The translations under genes and the position numbers were made by a program. Source: Potentilla sterilis (Eukaryota > Streptophyta > Magnoliopsida > Rosales > Rosaceae). Taken from it: DNA of 64,000 nucleotides. The stretch is from positions 72,547,011-72,611,010 of the forward strand of contig OY821754.1 in the NCBI GenBank assembly GCA_963682095.1. Reading direction: 5' to 3'. The notes under the pieces are model-generated. The model searched no databases, had not been told where the DNA came from, and saw only the letters and a program-made list of their open reading frames with translations. Within the stretch, counting starts at the first letter, position 1, and each line of letters opens with the position of its first letter. Shown piece after piece: positions 31,469 to 41,620 of this stretch.

Positions 31469-32248
31469 GAGGGGTGTGCTTGTTGGGGTGTGCTTCAAAG
31501 GGGTAAAGATATGCATGCAGACACATATCTAAGGTAGCAGTGTTCATATGGGGAAGGTTTTTCTCCAGTTTTTGTGACTTTATGTTAGCAGGTTCACGCT
31601 TCATATGCTAAGTTTAGCTAGAGAGAGCAAAAAACATGAGCCCAATCTGAGTAAGAGAACAAAGAGTTGGTGATTGTGCAGGAGTACTTGGCAGTGAAGA
31701 AGACAGTAGAGTTTCAAAAGATGTACCAGACATGCATGTTTTAGGTGTATAAGCTTGGGTTTTAAGTACCAAACAAAACTCAAATTTGTCATCATCAGCT
31801 CACTTTTGAGTTTAAACCGGCGTGGTTTTTGCTTTGCACCGGCATTAGCATCTGAGCTTATCATGTATCAATTTTTTCTCGGCAAGAAATTGACTAGCAT
31901 TATATATCTCACCAAAAAAGTAACTATTAGTTCAGAATTTTACATTATATGATGAGGCTGGGCCGCAAAATACTTTTTATTTCATAGTTGAAACAAAAAC
32001 TAAAACAAAAATTAGAGTACGTACCTGAAGGATAGAGAGAAGAAATTAATAGAGTTTAGAGGGTTGATGGTTATACATGGTACTAAAAAACCATGAGGAT
32101 AATGGAAATTTATAATCGTACATCTTCTATCAAAATATGAATTCAACAATTTGTAAGGTATACAATATACGTACCAAGATCAACTACAGTCAAAACAGTG
32201 TGCCACACTCAAATTATACTAACTAGCAATTTGCAATATACATGAATA
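31469..32248. other. Intergenic, no gene seen
   Basis: AT-rich sequence between the basic 7S-like gene promoter and the 3' side of the next gene. Only short frames without motifs. Confidence 0.5.
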
Positions 32249-33013
32249 CTATGATATCTCATACCACCTATGATAGTAACACGACATGCTAAGATCAGGG
32301 TAACTGAATATGTCGTTACAAACATCCTGTGTAACACGTTCCCATGACAATGGTACCGACGACTTTGGTGGTGAGGGTGTGCGACCGCCATACGTGGGGG
32401 CGAAGTAGTAGGAATCGTATGGTTTTTCTTCTATTACTAAATGATCTTCACCTCGACCTCCTTCACCTTCAAGAAGAAGGTCTTTTTCTTTTTCCACCAC
32501 CCTTTGCCTTGGATTTCTTTCCTCATGATCACCCTCATCGCCGTCATCTCCACGTCTTATATTATCTCCGCGGCGGCGGCGTCTGGTTCTGTTGGTTTCA
32601 TTGATCTCTACCGGCCTTTGCCTTGGATTTGTTTCCTCATGATCACCCTCATCGCTGTCATCTCCGCGTAGTATACTATCTACGCGGCGGCGCCGGCGTC
32701 TGGTTATGTTGGTTTCATTAATCTCATCGTGACTATTTTCACGGCATTGGTCATCTTTGATTTCAGTGGCTCGATCATTCCTCACTCTACCATTACCACC
32801 ACCACCGCGGTGTTTCTTACTTCCAGTGAAAAACCTCATTACTTTACCAAATATTCCTTGTACCTTTTGTCCGGTACTTCTGGATCTCTGATATTTGGAA
32901 GGAAATACCTCATTAGCATCCTCATTGAACCAAACACGTTTCTGCCTTGGTGCTTCGCGGCCATTACTGCTTCGAGACATGTTGCTCCTTCGGCTGTTCT
33001 GAACCATTGACAT
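32249..33013 (-). CDS. Uncharacterised protein with a 37-residue tandem repeat
   Basis: A single 254-codon frame begins MSMVQNSRRSNMSRSSNGRE. It has a basic N-terminal half (GKVMRFFTGSKKHRGGGGNG), then two copies of a ~37-residue unit: EINETNITRRRRRRVDSILR...DEGDHEETNPRQR and EINETNRTRRRRRGDN...DEGDHEERNPRQR, each with a basic head and acidic tail. The C-terminus is different (PSPPKSSVPLSWERVTQDVC, CYYHRWYEIS) and looks folded. No known domain is recognised. A TATA box sits ~80 bases upstream, supporting a real gene. An in-frame second Met (MVQN, two codons later) could also serve as start. Confidence 0.6.
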   Translation of the reverse strand: MSMVQNSRRSNMSRSSNGREAPRQKRVWFNEDANEVFPSKYQRSRSTGQKVQGIFGKVMRFFTGSKKHRGGGGNGRVRNDRATEIKDDQCRENSHDEINETNITRRRRRRVDSILRGDDSDEGDHEETNPRQRPVEINETNRTRRRRRGDNIRRGDDGDEGDHEERNPRQRVVEKEKDLLLEGEGGRGEDHLVIEEKPYDSYYFAPTYGGRTPSPPKSSVPLSWERVTQDVCNDIFSYPDLSMSCYYHRWYEIS

Positions 33014-33093
33014 GTACTCTTGATCACTTCTGAATCAACTATATTGTAGAAGAGAATTAAATCAGTATGAAAGAGAGAACAACGAGGTTTGGT

Positions 33094-33101
33094 TATTTAT
33101 A
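33094..33101 (-). promoter_or_regulatory. TATA box for the 37-residue-repeat gene
   Basis: The minus strand reads CCCCTATAAATAACC, 81 bases upstream of the ATG at 33013, in a normal position for a plant core promoter. Confidence 0.6.
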
Positions 33102-33568
33102 GGGGAGCAATTAACATGTTTCCTCCACCTGCAAGGTATACTGAGCAATGGTAAGTAGTTTATTTTCTTTCCTAAATTCCTCCAGAAACCTCAGGAATTT
33201 CAGTTGATCGATCCCCTTGTTGAACTAGGAATCAACTGATTCCTACTTTTGGCAGGTCACTTTCAAATTTAGTTGTCTTCCCGCACTTTTTTTTGTTTTT
33301 CAAAAGAATAATTAATTAGCTCTAATTCTACTCCAAATTGAGAACATCACTCACAAAATTGTCATACAAAACTTGTGTAAATGACAAGTTCCGGACGAAG
33401 TTAAGTACGTAGTCTCATTATAACAAACTTAAACCAACAAAATTAACTACAAAAGAACATCAATGCTTATTACAATAATCCAATGTGATAAAAATCATGG
33501 TGCTACCAAGGAACCCCAATGGAGTAGCACCAAGAAGGTATTCTTGGAATAGACCAAAACCTAGAAAA

Positions 33569-34651
33569 CTAGATTTCTATCGTATACATGATGGTGCAAC
33601 TGTTGGCGTTGTCCTCACTTAAGAAGCACTCCCACTGCGATTCCCCCGGTTTATAGGATATTGATTCATTCGGTATTGACCCATGTTGTCCATTCGGTCG
33701 TTTTGAGCTTCTATGTGACCCATGGGATATCGACTTGTTTGGGGCGTCTGGCTAGGCTCTCCTTTTCTTTCACCCATCTGGCTAGACTCGCCTATCTCGT
33801 AGATACTTCCACTTGTGAATCCTCTGCTTCCTTTCCTTCTGCTATTTGCATCCCTTTGTTGTTGTTGTTGTTGGTCGTGGTGGTTAGCCTTTGGTTGGGC
33901 GCCGTTGTCGCCATCCTTTTTGGATTTGTTGTCGTCTTTGCCACCTTTGTTGCTGATATCGATTGGCAAGTTCTTCAACTGGTTTTCCTGTTGAGCTTCT
34001 GTAGTAGTACTAGTGTTTGAAGAACCATTCTGGTCTTTCACAAGGAACATCTTCTTTTTCTTTGTATACTCCTTAACCTTCCAGACTTCGCATTCATTTG
34101 CAGTGCCTCTGACTTTCACTATCCCGTCCTTGAGTTCATCGATCTTCATTACATTTTTGTTTTGGGAGACCTAGAAACAAGCACATGCCATTCAAATTTA
34201 AGATAAATGAGTCGAATACACAAGAAACAAATATATTAAGCACATCCATTGAAACAAATTATTAGATTAAGCGTACGTCTCTAGCTTATATCATACATAC
34301 CAATATTATTGATCGATCATCACTACGAAAAATCTCAAATTTAGACGTGCATGAAAGTTAATGAACTCAACCTAAGTACCATGAAGCGCACACAGAAACA
34401 GGAACCACTAAGCAAGAAGGAATACAGTTAGACTAGAAAAACTACGAAATCAGTATGCATGGTTATAAAATTCTTGTATTCTTTCGTTACAGCCCCGGCA
34501 ATGACAGTAGTTCTTCACTTTGAAAACACACATCTGCAAAACAGCATATACGTATGCCAATTAACACACACAAAGGAGCAGAGAATTAAACGTACAGCAT
34601 TCTTAGTTTAAGAACATAATGTACCCGAGGCTGAGGAGGCTGCTGACTCAT
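33569..34651 (-). pseudogene. HIPP-like gene 1, decayed (heavy-metal-associated isoprenylated protein)
   Basis: The order matches the two HIPP relatives downstream: short first exon 34651-34625 (MSQQPPQPR), HMA first-half exon from 34533 (VFKVKNYCHCRGCNERIQEF, metal-site CRGC), and a long last exon from 34170 with the HMA second half (KIDELKDGIVKVRG) and a Gln/Lys-rich tail. Two lesions are visible. A TGA ends the HMA exon before any good donor. Near the 3' end a frameshift brings a TAA at ~33620, so the codons for the CaaX box CTIM (33587-33598) are no longer in frame; the ancestral stop after them is also gone. A protein of 176 residues from the ATG at 34149 could still be made. Intact HIPPs bind metals and are farnesylated. 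Confidence 0.75.
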
Positions 34652-34776
34652 GATTAGTTCTTGACTTCAAAATAATTAAGCAAGACGTATCGATTAATTC
34701 AAGCTAGCCTACGAGAGGGATTGAGCAGAACTCGAGTATATGTGAGAGATAGCGCAGTTTATGGGGCATGCATGGG

Positions 34777-34785
34777 CTATATAAA
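34777..34785 (-). promoter_or_regulatory. TATA box of HIPP-like gene 1
   Basis: The minus strand reads CTCCTTTATATAGCCC. HIPP-like gene 2 has CTCCTTTATATACCCC at the matching place (42204-42211), showing that the promoters were duplicated with the genes. Confidence 0.65.
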
Positions 34786-35647
34786 GGAGTTAATGCCTGT
34801 TCAAATCTTCTTCTTCTTCTTCTTTATTTGTTGCCAAATTTGTATTTTACTTTATCTTGTTGAAATAGTACTATTAATTTGTAAGGATTTCCAAGTTTAA
34901 TTCTCTGCCAGATTTCAAAACAAATACGTACTTGCTTAATGCCTGTTCAACATGCATTTTTCCTCTTTTGTATGATTTGAATCACATATACTTACACATA
35001 TATATATAACTTGATTTATCTTGTTTTACTATATGCTTAATTAATTAAAAAAATTATTCCAGATGTGAATATATATACTTGCACAATCTTGACATCCAAG
35101 TTTTACGTACTATAAACTAAAGATTAATTCTATATCCGAAGTAATTATGGTTGAGGGCTGTTTGTTACCCTCAGGATCTCCAGCTCGATCAGTAGCTATC
35201 ATTGTTGAACTGCAATGTTGGATCTTGATTTCCCTTGCTAGCTTCCCAAACCAGTAGATAATCGATGATAAAAAAAAAAATATAAAAAAAAAACCTTGAG
35301 AAAAATCTAATAAGAAATTCTTCCTTGGTCGTGACCGGGATAATGCCTGCTGCATCATACGAGCTAAAAATTGTTAAGCAACTCACATAAGTATCCTAGG
35401 TAAATTAATTATGAGACTGGAAAACATTCGGTGGAGTATATTAATCACCAACTAGTGGTATTTAGAAGGGATCAAAGGGTGTTGTGGAGCTTCCTCTACA
35501 ACTGTTTCTACCATGATGTAATCTGCTTAAGAAGGCTCGTTATATGCTGAGATGACTGTTCTAACTTGAAATACTAGTATCACAGATCGTATCACAAGAC
35601 ATCAAGCTTCCAGTAAAACCAAACTCTAAAAACTAGATTTGAAACTT
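34786..35647. other. Spacer between HIPP-like genes 1 and 2
   Basis: The first ~140 bases (to ~34930) are related to the sequence upstream of HIPP-like gene 2 (shared TATCTTGTTGAA and TTCTCTGCCAGA-type blocks). The rest is AT-rich with an A-rich stretch at 35270-35295. No gene is supported. Confidence 0.5.
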
Positions 35648-36342
35648 TTACATGATGCAGCAATCGGAACCATCGGCCGTCGGTATATCACTAAAAGGGG
35701 ATATCTGGGCAACGGTCGCTGGTTGACGATAATATCCACCCCTCATTTGATCCATTTGAGTCATAGGATTAGGATGCATGTTGGTTTGGTACGTCTGGCC
35801 ATAATAATGAGCCTCTGTGTGACCCCTTGCATTCTGACCCCTATGGTCATTCTGATCATCCACGGCAGTCTCACCCCTTGAATATTGACTGACCTGACCA
35901 ATATTGTTAGACTCATTCGTTGTCTGATCTACTGGAAATTGACTCTTTTGGCTAGCCTCTCCCCTTCTGTTCATAATCTCACTTGTTCCTCCTAATTTGA
36001 TTTCTTTGCCTCGCTTGCTGCCTTTGCCATCTTCTCCCACTTTACCTTTTCCCTTGCTTTTTGCATCCGGCTGTTGTTGTTGTTGTTGCTGCTGCTGCTG
36101 CTGCTGATGGTGATGATTAGCCTCGTTTTGGTCCTTGCCACCATCTTTTTCAGGTTTGCTGTCGACATTGTTCGCATTGTTGCTGTCAATCGACACGTTC
36201 TTCAAATGCTCATTGAGTCGGGCTTGACTAGCGGTGCATCTTTTCTTTTTCGACCCCCCGAAACAGCCGCCGAATGTGGTATTGTGTACAGAATCCTTTA
36301 TGAACTCTTGAAGAAGCTCCTTCAGCTCCTCCATCTTGCTTG

Positions 36343-36347
36343 CATCT
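36343..36347. repeat. Target-site duplication CATCT (left copy)
   Basis: CATCT at 36343-36347 is repeated at 41621-41625, directly outside the two LTRs, as expected for the 5-bp duplication of a Ty1/copia insertion. Confidence 0.95.
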
Positions 36348-36731
36348 TGTTGAAGTTAGCTAGCTGTATGGCGGATGTGCCCTTGGCGGATGTTCCCGCG
36401 GATGTGCCCGCGGATGGCGGATGTGCCCGCGGATGTGCCCGTAGCGGACGGCGGGTGTGCCCTTTGGCGGATGGCGAGTTCCTAGTCCTCGCCAGTCCTC
36501 CTTCTGCTCTTCTTTCCTCTTCTTTCCTCATGTGGCTCCTCTGTGCAGCTAGGGGGTTGCGTGTGGAGTTGGAGTTTCTGTTCAGCATGGTGCAACATGG
36601 TGCACCATGTTTAGTAGTTGTAGTTGGTAGTTGTAGTTGGTAGATTTCTTGTATAAATTGTTGGGTCTTATCTTAGTTGTTTCATGAAGAAATATACATG
36701 AGAATCATCTTTCTCCTTCTTAATTTCTTCA
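36348..36731 (+). repeat. 5' LTR (384 bp)
   Basis: It starts TGTTGAAGTTAGC and ends CTTAATTTCTTCA. It carries 46 extra bases of a GCGGATGTGCCC-type repeat near its start and 10 extra bases of CTTCTTTCCT-type repeat, compared with the 3' LTR. TATAAATTG at ~36652 is a plausible promoter TATA element. Confidence 0.95.
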
Positions 36732-36743
36732 TGGTATCAGAGC
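36732..36743 (+). other. Primer-binding site (tRNA-iMet)
   Basis: TGGTATCAGAGC directly follows the left LTR, the standard primer site of plant copia elements. Confidence 0.95.
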
Positions 36744-36827
36744 AAGGTTCCGATTAGGACCTGCTTCTGCACTTCATTCCTTCTTTCATCTTTACACTAA
36801 TTGCTTGTTGCACCAGTCCTTCATAAT

Positions 36828-39800
36828 ATGACTGGTGGTGGCGATATTGAAGATGCTTCAAGTTCTGCATCATATGCGGCTGGAGTAAATGACTCCAACA
36901 CCAACCTTCGACTTGTTCCTATTCTCCTCAACGAGCACAACTATCTCTCTTGGTCCAGAGAGGTCAAGCGTGCACTTGGAGGTAAAAGGCTGCTCAGCGC
37001 CATTGATGACTCAGTCTCCATTCCATCAACCTCTGCAAAGGAGTATGCTGCTTGGTTTGCTCAGGATCAGCTTCTCATGACATGGATATTAAATTCCATG
37101 GAACCAAAGATGCGTGAGATCTTTGGCTATGCTGAAAATTCCCTCCAACTGTGGAAAGAAATCAACGATCTGTATGGCGATTTAAACAATGCTGCACGGA
37201 TTTTTGAACTCAAAAAGGAAATGGCTGATCTGCAGCAAGGTAACTCTACTTTTGTTGAATACCTTGGCCGGTTGAAAACTATGTGGAATGAGCTAGATCA
37301 GTATCGTCCTTTTTCTACTGATAGAAAGGTTTTGTTGAAAAGAGCTGAAGAAGATCAGATTTTCTTATTGCTTGCTAATCTTAGCCCTGAATATGATGAT
37401 GTGAAAAGCCATCTTCTTATGCAATCTCCTCTTCCCGCTTTCCAAACTGTTTGTACTACTATACATCGAGAGGAAACTAGGAGAAAAGTGATGAGAGCTG
37501 ATGTTTCAGTGGTTGATCACAACAATGAAGCTAGAGCCTTTGCTAGTTCTAGTTCTAGTTCAAGCTCAAATGCTAATGCAACTGTCAGGCCTTATAAAGG
37601 AAGGAGACCAGATCTCAAGTGTTCTTATTGCATTTCAATTGGTAGATCAGGTATAGGCCATGAGGAGAAAACATGTTGGATTTTGCACCCTGAACTAAAG
37701 CCAAAATTCAATAATGAAAGGGGACAGAAGGGGAAGATAAGAATGAATCCTACTGCTAGAGCTAATATAGCTGAGGGAGACTGCTCAGAGGCAATGATGA
37801 GCTTCGCTGCTAACCCTATAACTCTCATAAATGAGTTTGCAGTCTTCTTGCAGCAGAAGCAAGGTAATGCTAATCCAGAAGTTGCTACTGCAATGCTAGG
37901 CAAATTTGCTGGATATCTGGCGGATGGAAAATTGGCTTCTAGGGATGAAATTCCAGGTATCATCTGTGCAATCTCAACGGCTCTTGATCTTAGTAAAAAT
38001 CATGATTTTTGGATTGTTGATTCAGGAGCTTCTGATCATATGACTCATGATTCATCTTGTCTAAATCATCTTTCTCTTTTAAAAATCCCCTCCTTTGTTT
38101 CGGTTGCCAATGGGAATAGAGTGCCTATTTTAGGAAAGGGAAAAATGACTTTATTTTCTGATCATAAACAGTCAAGTGTTATGTATGTGCCATCTTTTCC
38201 TTTCAAGCTCTTATCTGTTGGGAGATTAACTCATTGCTTAGATTGTCTGGTTTTATTCTCAAAAACCAATGTCATTTTTCAGGATCGAGTGACAATGAGG
38301 AAGATTGGTGAGGGATTTTACTTGAATGGATTGTACTATATTTCCACTTCCTCAACTTTTGCAAAGAGTTTTCTTGCTGAGTCGACGTCTTCTACTCGAC
38401 AGCAGTTGTGGCACATGCGTCTTGCCCATGCTTCAACTCATGTTTTGTCTCATTTATTCCCAAATCTATGTAAATCAGTTTCAGATTGTGAAACTTGTCA
38501 CAAATCTAAATCTACTAGATTACCTTTTCCAAACTCATGTTCTAGAGCCTCTAGGGAGTTTGAACTGATTCACTCTGATGTATGGGGACCTGCAAAAATA
38601 AAATCTTTTGATGGTTATAAATATTATGTCACATTCATTGATGATTTTTCTAGAACCACATTTGTTTACCTCTTGAAACATAAATATGAGGTAAAGAAGT
38701 GCTTTGAGGATTTTCATAATCTGGTTAAAAACCATTTCTCTTCAAGCATATGCATGTTAAGATCAGATAATGGGACAGAATATACCTCTAAAGTCATGAC
38801 TGAGTATCTATGTGCCAATGGCATTTTACATCAGACTAGTTGTGTTGGTACACCACAACAAAATGGTGTATCTGAGAGGAAGAATAGAGATCTTCTGGAA
38901 AAAACTCGGGCAATTATGATTCAGGCAAATGTCCCCAAGAGATTTTGGTCAAATGCTATTCAAACTGCAGCCTATTTAATCAATCGATTGCCATCAAGAG
39001 TTCTTGATTTTAAGTCTCCATATTCTGTTTTGATGAAGAGAGATATTACCATTGATCATTTGAGGGTGTTTGGTTGCACCTGTTTTGTTCACATTCAGTC
39101 TACTCACAGAGACAAGCTTGATCCCAGAGCTTTGAAGTGTGCCTTTCTGGGTTACTCATCATCACAGAAAGGCTACAAATGCTATGATCCAATTTCAAAG
39201 AAGATTATTGTCTCTCGAGATGTTCGATTTGATGAGGCAAATTTCTTTTTTCAAAGCCATGAGTGTGATCTGCAGGGGGAGTTATTTGATAGCTCCGTAT
39301 ATGTTCCTGCAACTGAACCGGGAGCAGAGGCTGCAACAGAATCATCATATGACATTGCTGAAATTCCAACTTCTAGATCTGAAAATGAACATACAGAAAT
39401 TCTTGCAGAGACACCTGCAAATGTTCCTGAAGAGAGACTTGCAGGGGAGTCTGCAGAGGGGTCCGCTGTTCAGTATCCTTCTCCTTCTCTTGATTTTTCT
39501 CTAGCGACAGATGATGACTTAGAGACTAATGAGGCGGCTGATAATGATGGTATTGCTCCAAGTCAAATCGATACTGGAAGTTCATTTTTGCCTGTTCCAA
39601 GACGAAATCCTAGTCGGACTAGGAAACTGCCTGAAAAATTGAAAGGTTTTGAACTTCATAAGTCCAAACATTCAATTGGGAATATTGTGATCCCATCTCA
39701 TGCTTCATCAGCGTATTGTGCCTTCATAACCAAGATCAGTCTTGTAACAGAGCCAAGAAATTATGCAGAAGCCAGTAAATCTGCCGTGTGGAGACAAGCT

Positions 39801-41285
39801 ATGGTTGATGAACTACAAGCCTTGAATGACAACAAGACTTGGAGTATTGTGCAGGCTCCTAAAGGGCATAAAATTGTTGGGGCTAGATGGGTCTATAAAG
39901 TAAAATTTCATTCCAATGGTGAAGTGGAACGATGCAAAGCTCGCCTTGTAGCTCGCGGATTCACTCAGACATTTGGAGTGGATTATAAGGAGACATTTGC
40001 TCCTGTAGCAAAGATGAACACAGTGAGGGTTCTCTTGTCAATTGCCATCAATTCTGGTTGGTCCCTTCATCAAATGGATGTAAAAAATGCATTTCTTCAT
40101 GGGGATCTGGAAGAAGATGTGTTTATGAGGATACCTCCTGGTCATCATCAAGAAAATGAGCCTGGATTGGTCTGCAAGCTGCACAAGGCTATTTATGGTC
40201 TCAAACAGTCACCAAGGGCATGGTATTCCAAACTCAGCTCTGTCATCCTTCAGGCTGGTTTCAAAAGAAGCTCTGGTGATTCCTCTTTGTTCATTCGAAG
40301 TGGTCTGGTTGGTAAGTTGGTGATTCTTGTTTATGTTGATGACCTTATTATTACTGGGGATAATGCTGATGAAATTCAAGCCATTAAGGCTACTCTTCAG
40401 TCCTCGTTTCCCATCACGGATCTTGGTCCCCTTAGATACTTTCTCGGAATTGAAATGGACCAGTCTAAAAAAGGCCTCTTCCTGACACAGAGGAAATATG
40501 TGATTGATCTGTTGAAAGAGGAAGACATGTCTGCCTGCAAGCCTGCTAAAACCCCTCTTCCAAGTAATCACAAGTTTGATGTTGATAGTGAACCTCTTCA
40601 TAATCTCACTGCTTATCAGAGATTAGTAGGCAAGCTCATTTATCTGACTATCACTCGCCCTGATATCACTTATGCTGTAAGTATCTTGAGTCAGTTTATG
40701 CATGCTCCAACTTTACACCATCATCAGCTTGTGAAACGCATCCTTAGGTATCTCAAGGGTTCCATTACCCGGGGTATAGTGATGCACAAGCATAATCATT
40801 TTAAGTTGGAAGGATATACTGATTCAGATTGGGCAGGCAACATGCTGGATAGGAAATCAACCACCGGATATTGTACCTTTGTTGGTGGCAACCTTGTGAC
40901 TTGGAAAAGCAAGAAGCAGACCGTTGTAGCTCGATCAAGTGCCGAAGCAGAGTATCGAGCTATGGCATCCACTGCCTGTGAGCTCATTTGGCTGAAAAAC
41001 ATTCTTGTAGATTTTGGTATTCGGAGTTCCTCTCCTATTACCCTGTACTGTGACAACCAAGCTGCTATGCATATTGCAGCTAATCCAGTCTTCCATGAGC
41101 GTACAAAACATATCGAAGTTGATTGCCATTTTATCAGAAATCAAGTCCAATCTGGGATCATTGCTACTGCTTATATTCGCTCAAGTGAGCAACTTGCTGA
41201 TGTTTTTACAAAACTTCTCCCTTCAGCTCAGTTTGAAGCCTTATTGGTCAAGCTCGGCTCTCGTTTCTCTTTAGCCTTCGCTTGA
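36828..41285 (+). CDS. Copia gag-pol polyprotein, intact
   Basis: 1485 codons from the ATG at 36828 (MTGGGDIED; the frame is open further upstream but without an ATG). Domains in order: gag of the UBN2 type (residues ~30-220), a Cys/His knuckle-like segment (CSYC...GHEEKTC, ~263-280), protease with WIVDSGASDHM (~394), GAG-pre-integrase (LWHMRLAHAS, ~525), integrase core (HSDVWGP ~581 to the DDE Glu region), reverse transcriptase with YVDDLIITG (~1169), and RNase H (TDSDWAG ~1330, SSAEAEYRAMA ~1370). The order integrase before reverse transcriptase defines Ty1/copia. No stop or frameshift is seen, so the element may be able to move. The knuckle spacing is not the classic CX2CX4HX4C. Confidence 0.97.
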   Translation: MTGGGDIEDASSSASYAAGVNDSNTNLRLVPILLNEHNYLSWSREVKRALGGKRLLSAIDDSVSIPSTSAKEYAAWFAQDQLLMTWILNSMEPKMREIFGYAENSLQLWKEINDLYGDLNNAARIFELKKEMADLQQGNSTFVEYLGRLKTMWNELDQYRPFSTDRKVLLKRAEEDQIFLLLANLSPEYDDVKSHLLMQSPLPAFQTVCTTIHREETRRKVMRADVSVVDHNNEARAFASSSSSSSSNANATVRPYKGRRPDLKCSYCISIGRSGIGHEEKTCWILHPELKPKFNNERGQKGKIRMNPTARANIAEGDCSEAMMSFAANPITLINEFAVFLQQKQGNANPEVATAMLGKFAGYLADGKLASRDEIPGIICAISTALDLSKNHDFWIVDSGASDHMTHDSSCLNHLSLLKIPSFVSVANGNRVPILGKGKMTLFSDHKQSSVMYVPSFPFKLLSVGRLTHCLDCLVLFSKTNVIFQDRVTMRKIGEGFYLNGLYYISTSSTFAKSFLAESTSSTRQQLWHMRLAHASTHVLSHLFPNLCKSVSDCETCHKSKSTRLPFPNSCSRASREFELIHSDVWGPAKIKSFDGYKYYVTFIDDFSRTTFVYLLKHKYEVKKCFEDFHNLVKNHFSSSICMLRSDNGTEYTSKVMTEYLCANGILHQTSCVGTPQQNGVSERKNRDLLEKTRAIMIQANVPKRFWSNAIQTAAYLINRLPSRVLDFKSPYSVLMKRDITIDHLRVFGCTCFVHIQSTHRDKLDPRALKCAFLGYSSSQKGYKCYDPISKKIIVSRDVRFDEANFFFQSHECDLQGELFDSSVYVPATEPGAEAATESSYDIAEIPTSRSENEHTEILAETPANVPEERLAGESAEGSAVQYPSPSLDFSLATDDDLETNEAADNDGIAPSQIDTGSSFLPVPRRNPSRTRKLPEKLKGFELHKSKHSIGNIVIPSHASSAYCAFITKISLVTEPRNYAEASKSAVWRQAMVDELQALNDNKTWSIVQAPKGHKIVGARWVYKVKFHSNGEVERCKARLVARGFTQTFGVDYKETFAPVAKMNTVRVLLSIAINSGWSLHQMDVKNAFLHGDLEEDVFMRIPPGHHQENEPGLVCKLHKAIYGLKQSPRAWYSKLSSVILQAGFKRSSGDSSLFIRSGLVGKLVILVYVDDLIITGDNADEIQAIKATLQSSFPITDLGPLRYFLGIEMDQSKKGLFLTQRKYVIDLLKEEDMSACKPAKTPLPSNHKFDVDSEPLHNLTAYQRLVGKLIYLTITRPDITYAVSILSQFMHAPTLHHHQLVKRILRYLKGSITRGIVMHKHNHFKLEGYTDSDWAGNMLDRKSTTGYCTFVGGNLVTWKSKKQTVVARSSAEAEYRAMASTACELIWLKNILVDFGIRSSSPITLYCDNQAAMHIAANPVFHERTKHIEVDCHFIRNQVQSGIIATAYIRSSEQLADVFTKLLPSAQFEALLVKLGSRFSLAFA

Positions 41286-41292
41286 GGGGGAG
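41282..41292 (+). other. Polypurine tract of the copia element
   Basis: TTGAGGGGGAG lies directly 5' of the 3' LTR and overlaps the stop codon of gag-pol, where plus-strand DNA synthesis starts in such elements. Confidence 0.9.
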
Positions 41293-41620
41293 TGTTGAAG
41301 TTAGCTAGCTGTATGGCGGATGTGCCCGCGGATGTGCCCGTAGCGGACGGCGGGTGTGCCCTTTGGCGGATGGCGAGTTCCTAGTCCTCGCCAGTCCTCC
41401 TTCTGCTCTTCTTTCCTCATGTGGCTCCTCTGTGCAGCTAGGGGGTTGCGTGTGGAGTTGGAGTTTCTGTTCAGCATGGTGCAACATGGTGCACCATGTT
41501 TAGTAGTTGTAGTTGGTAGTTGTAGTTGGTAGATTTCTTGTATAAATTGTTGGGTCTTATCTTAGTTGTTTCATGAAGAAATATACATGAGAATCATCTT
41601 TCTCCTTCTTAATTTCTTCA
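41293..41620 (+). repeat. 3' LTR (328 bp)
   Basis: Same ends as the 5' LTR and identical to it wherever they align; shorter by a 46-base and a 10-base repeat-type block. Confidence 0.95.

Larger units (their letters stand above)
36348..41620 (+). mobile_element. Complete Ty1/copia LTR retrotransposon
   Basis: Two LTRs (36348-36731 and 41293-41620) begin TGTTGAAG and end TTCTTCA, a primer-binding site complementary to initiator tRNA-Met (TGGTATCAGAGC) follows the left LTR, a purine tract (TTGAGGGGGAG) precedes the right one, and a single uninterrupted gag-pol frame lies between. A CATCT duplication flanks it. It lies inside the last exon of HIPP-like gene 2 in opposite orientation. Outside two small repeat-type length differences I see no substitutions between the LTRs, so the insertion is young. 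Confidence 0.97.
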
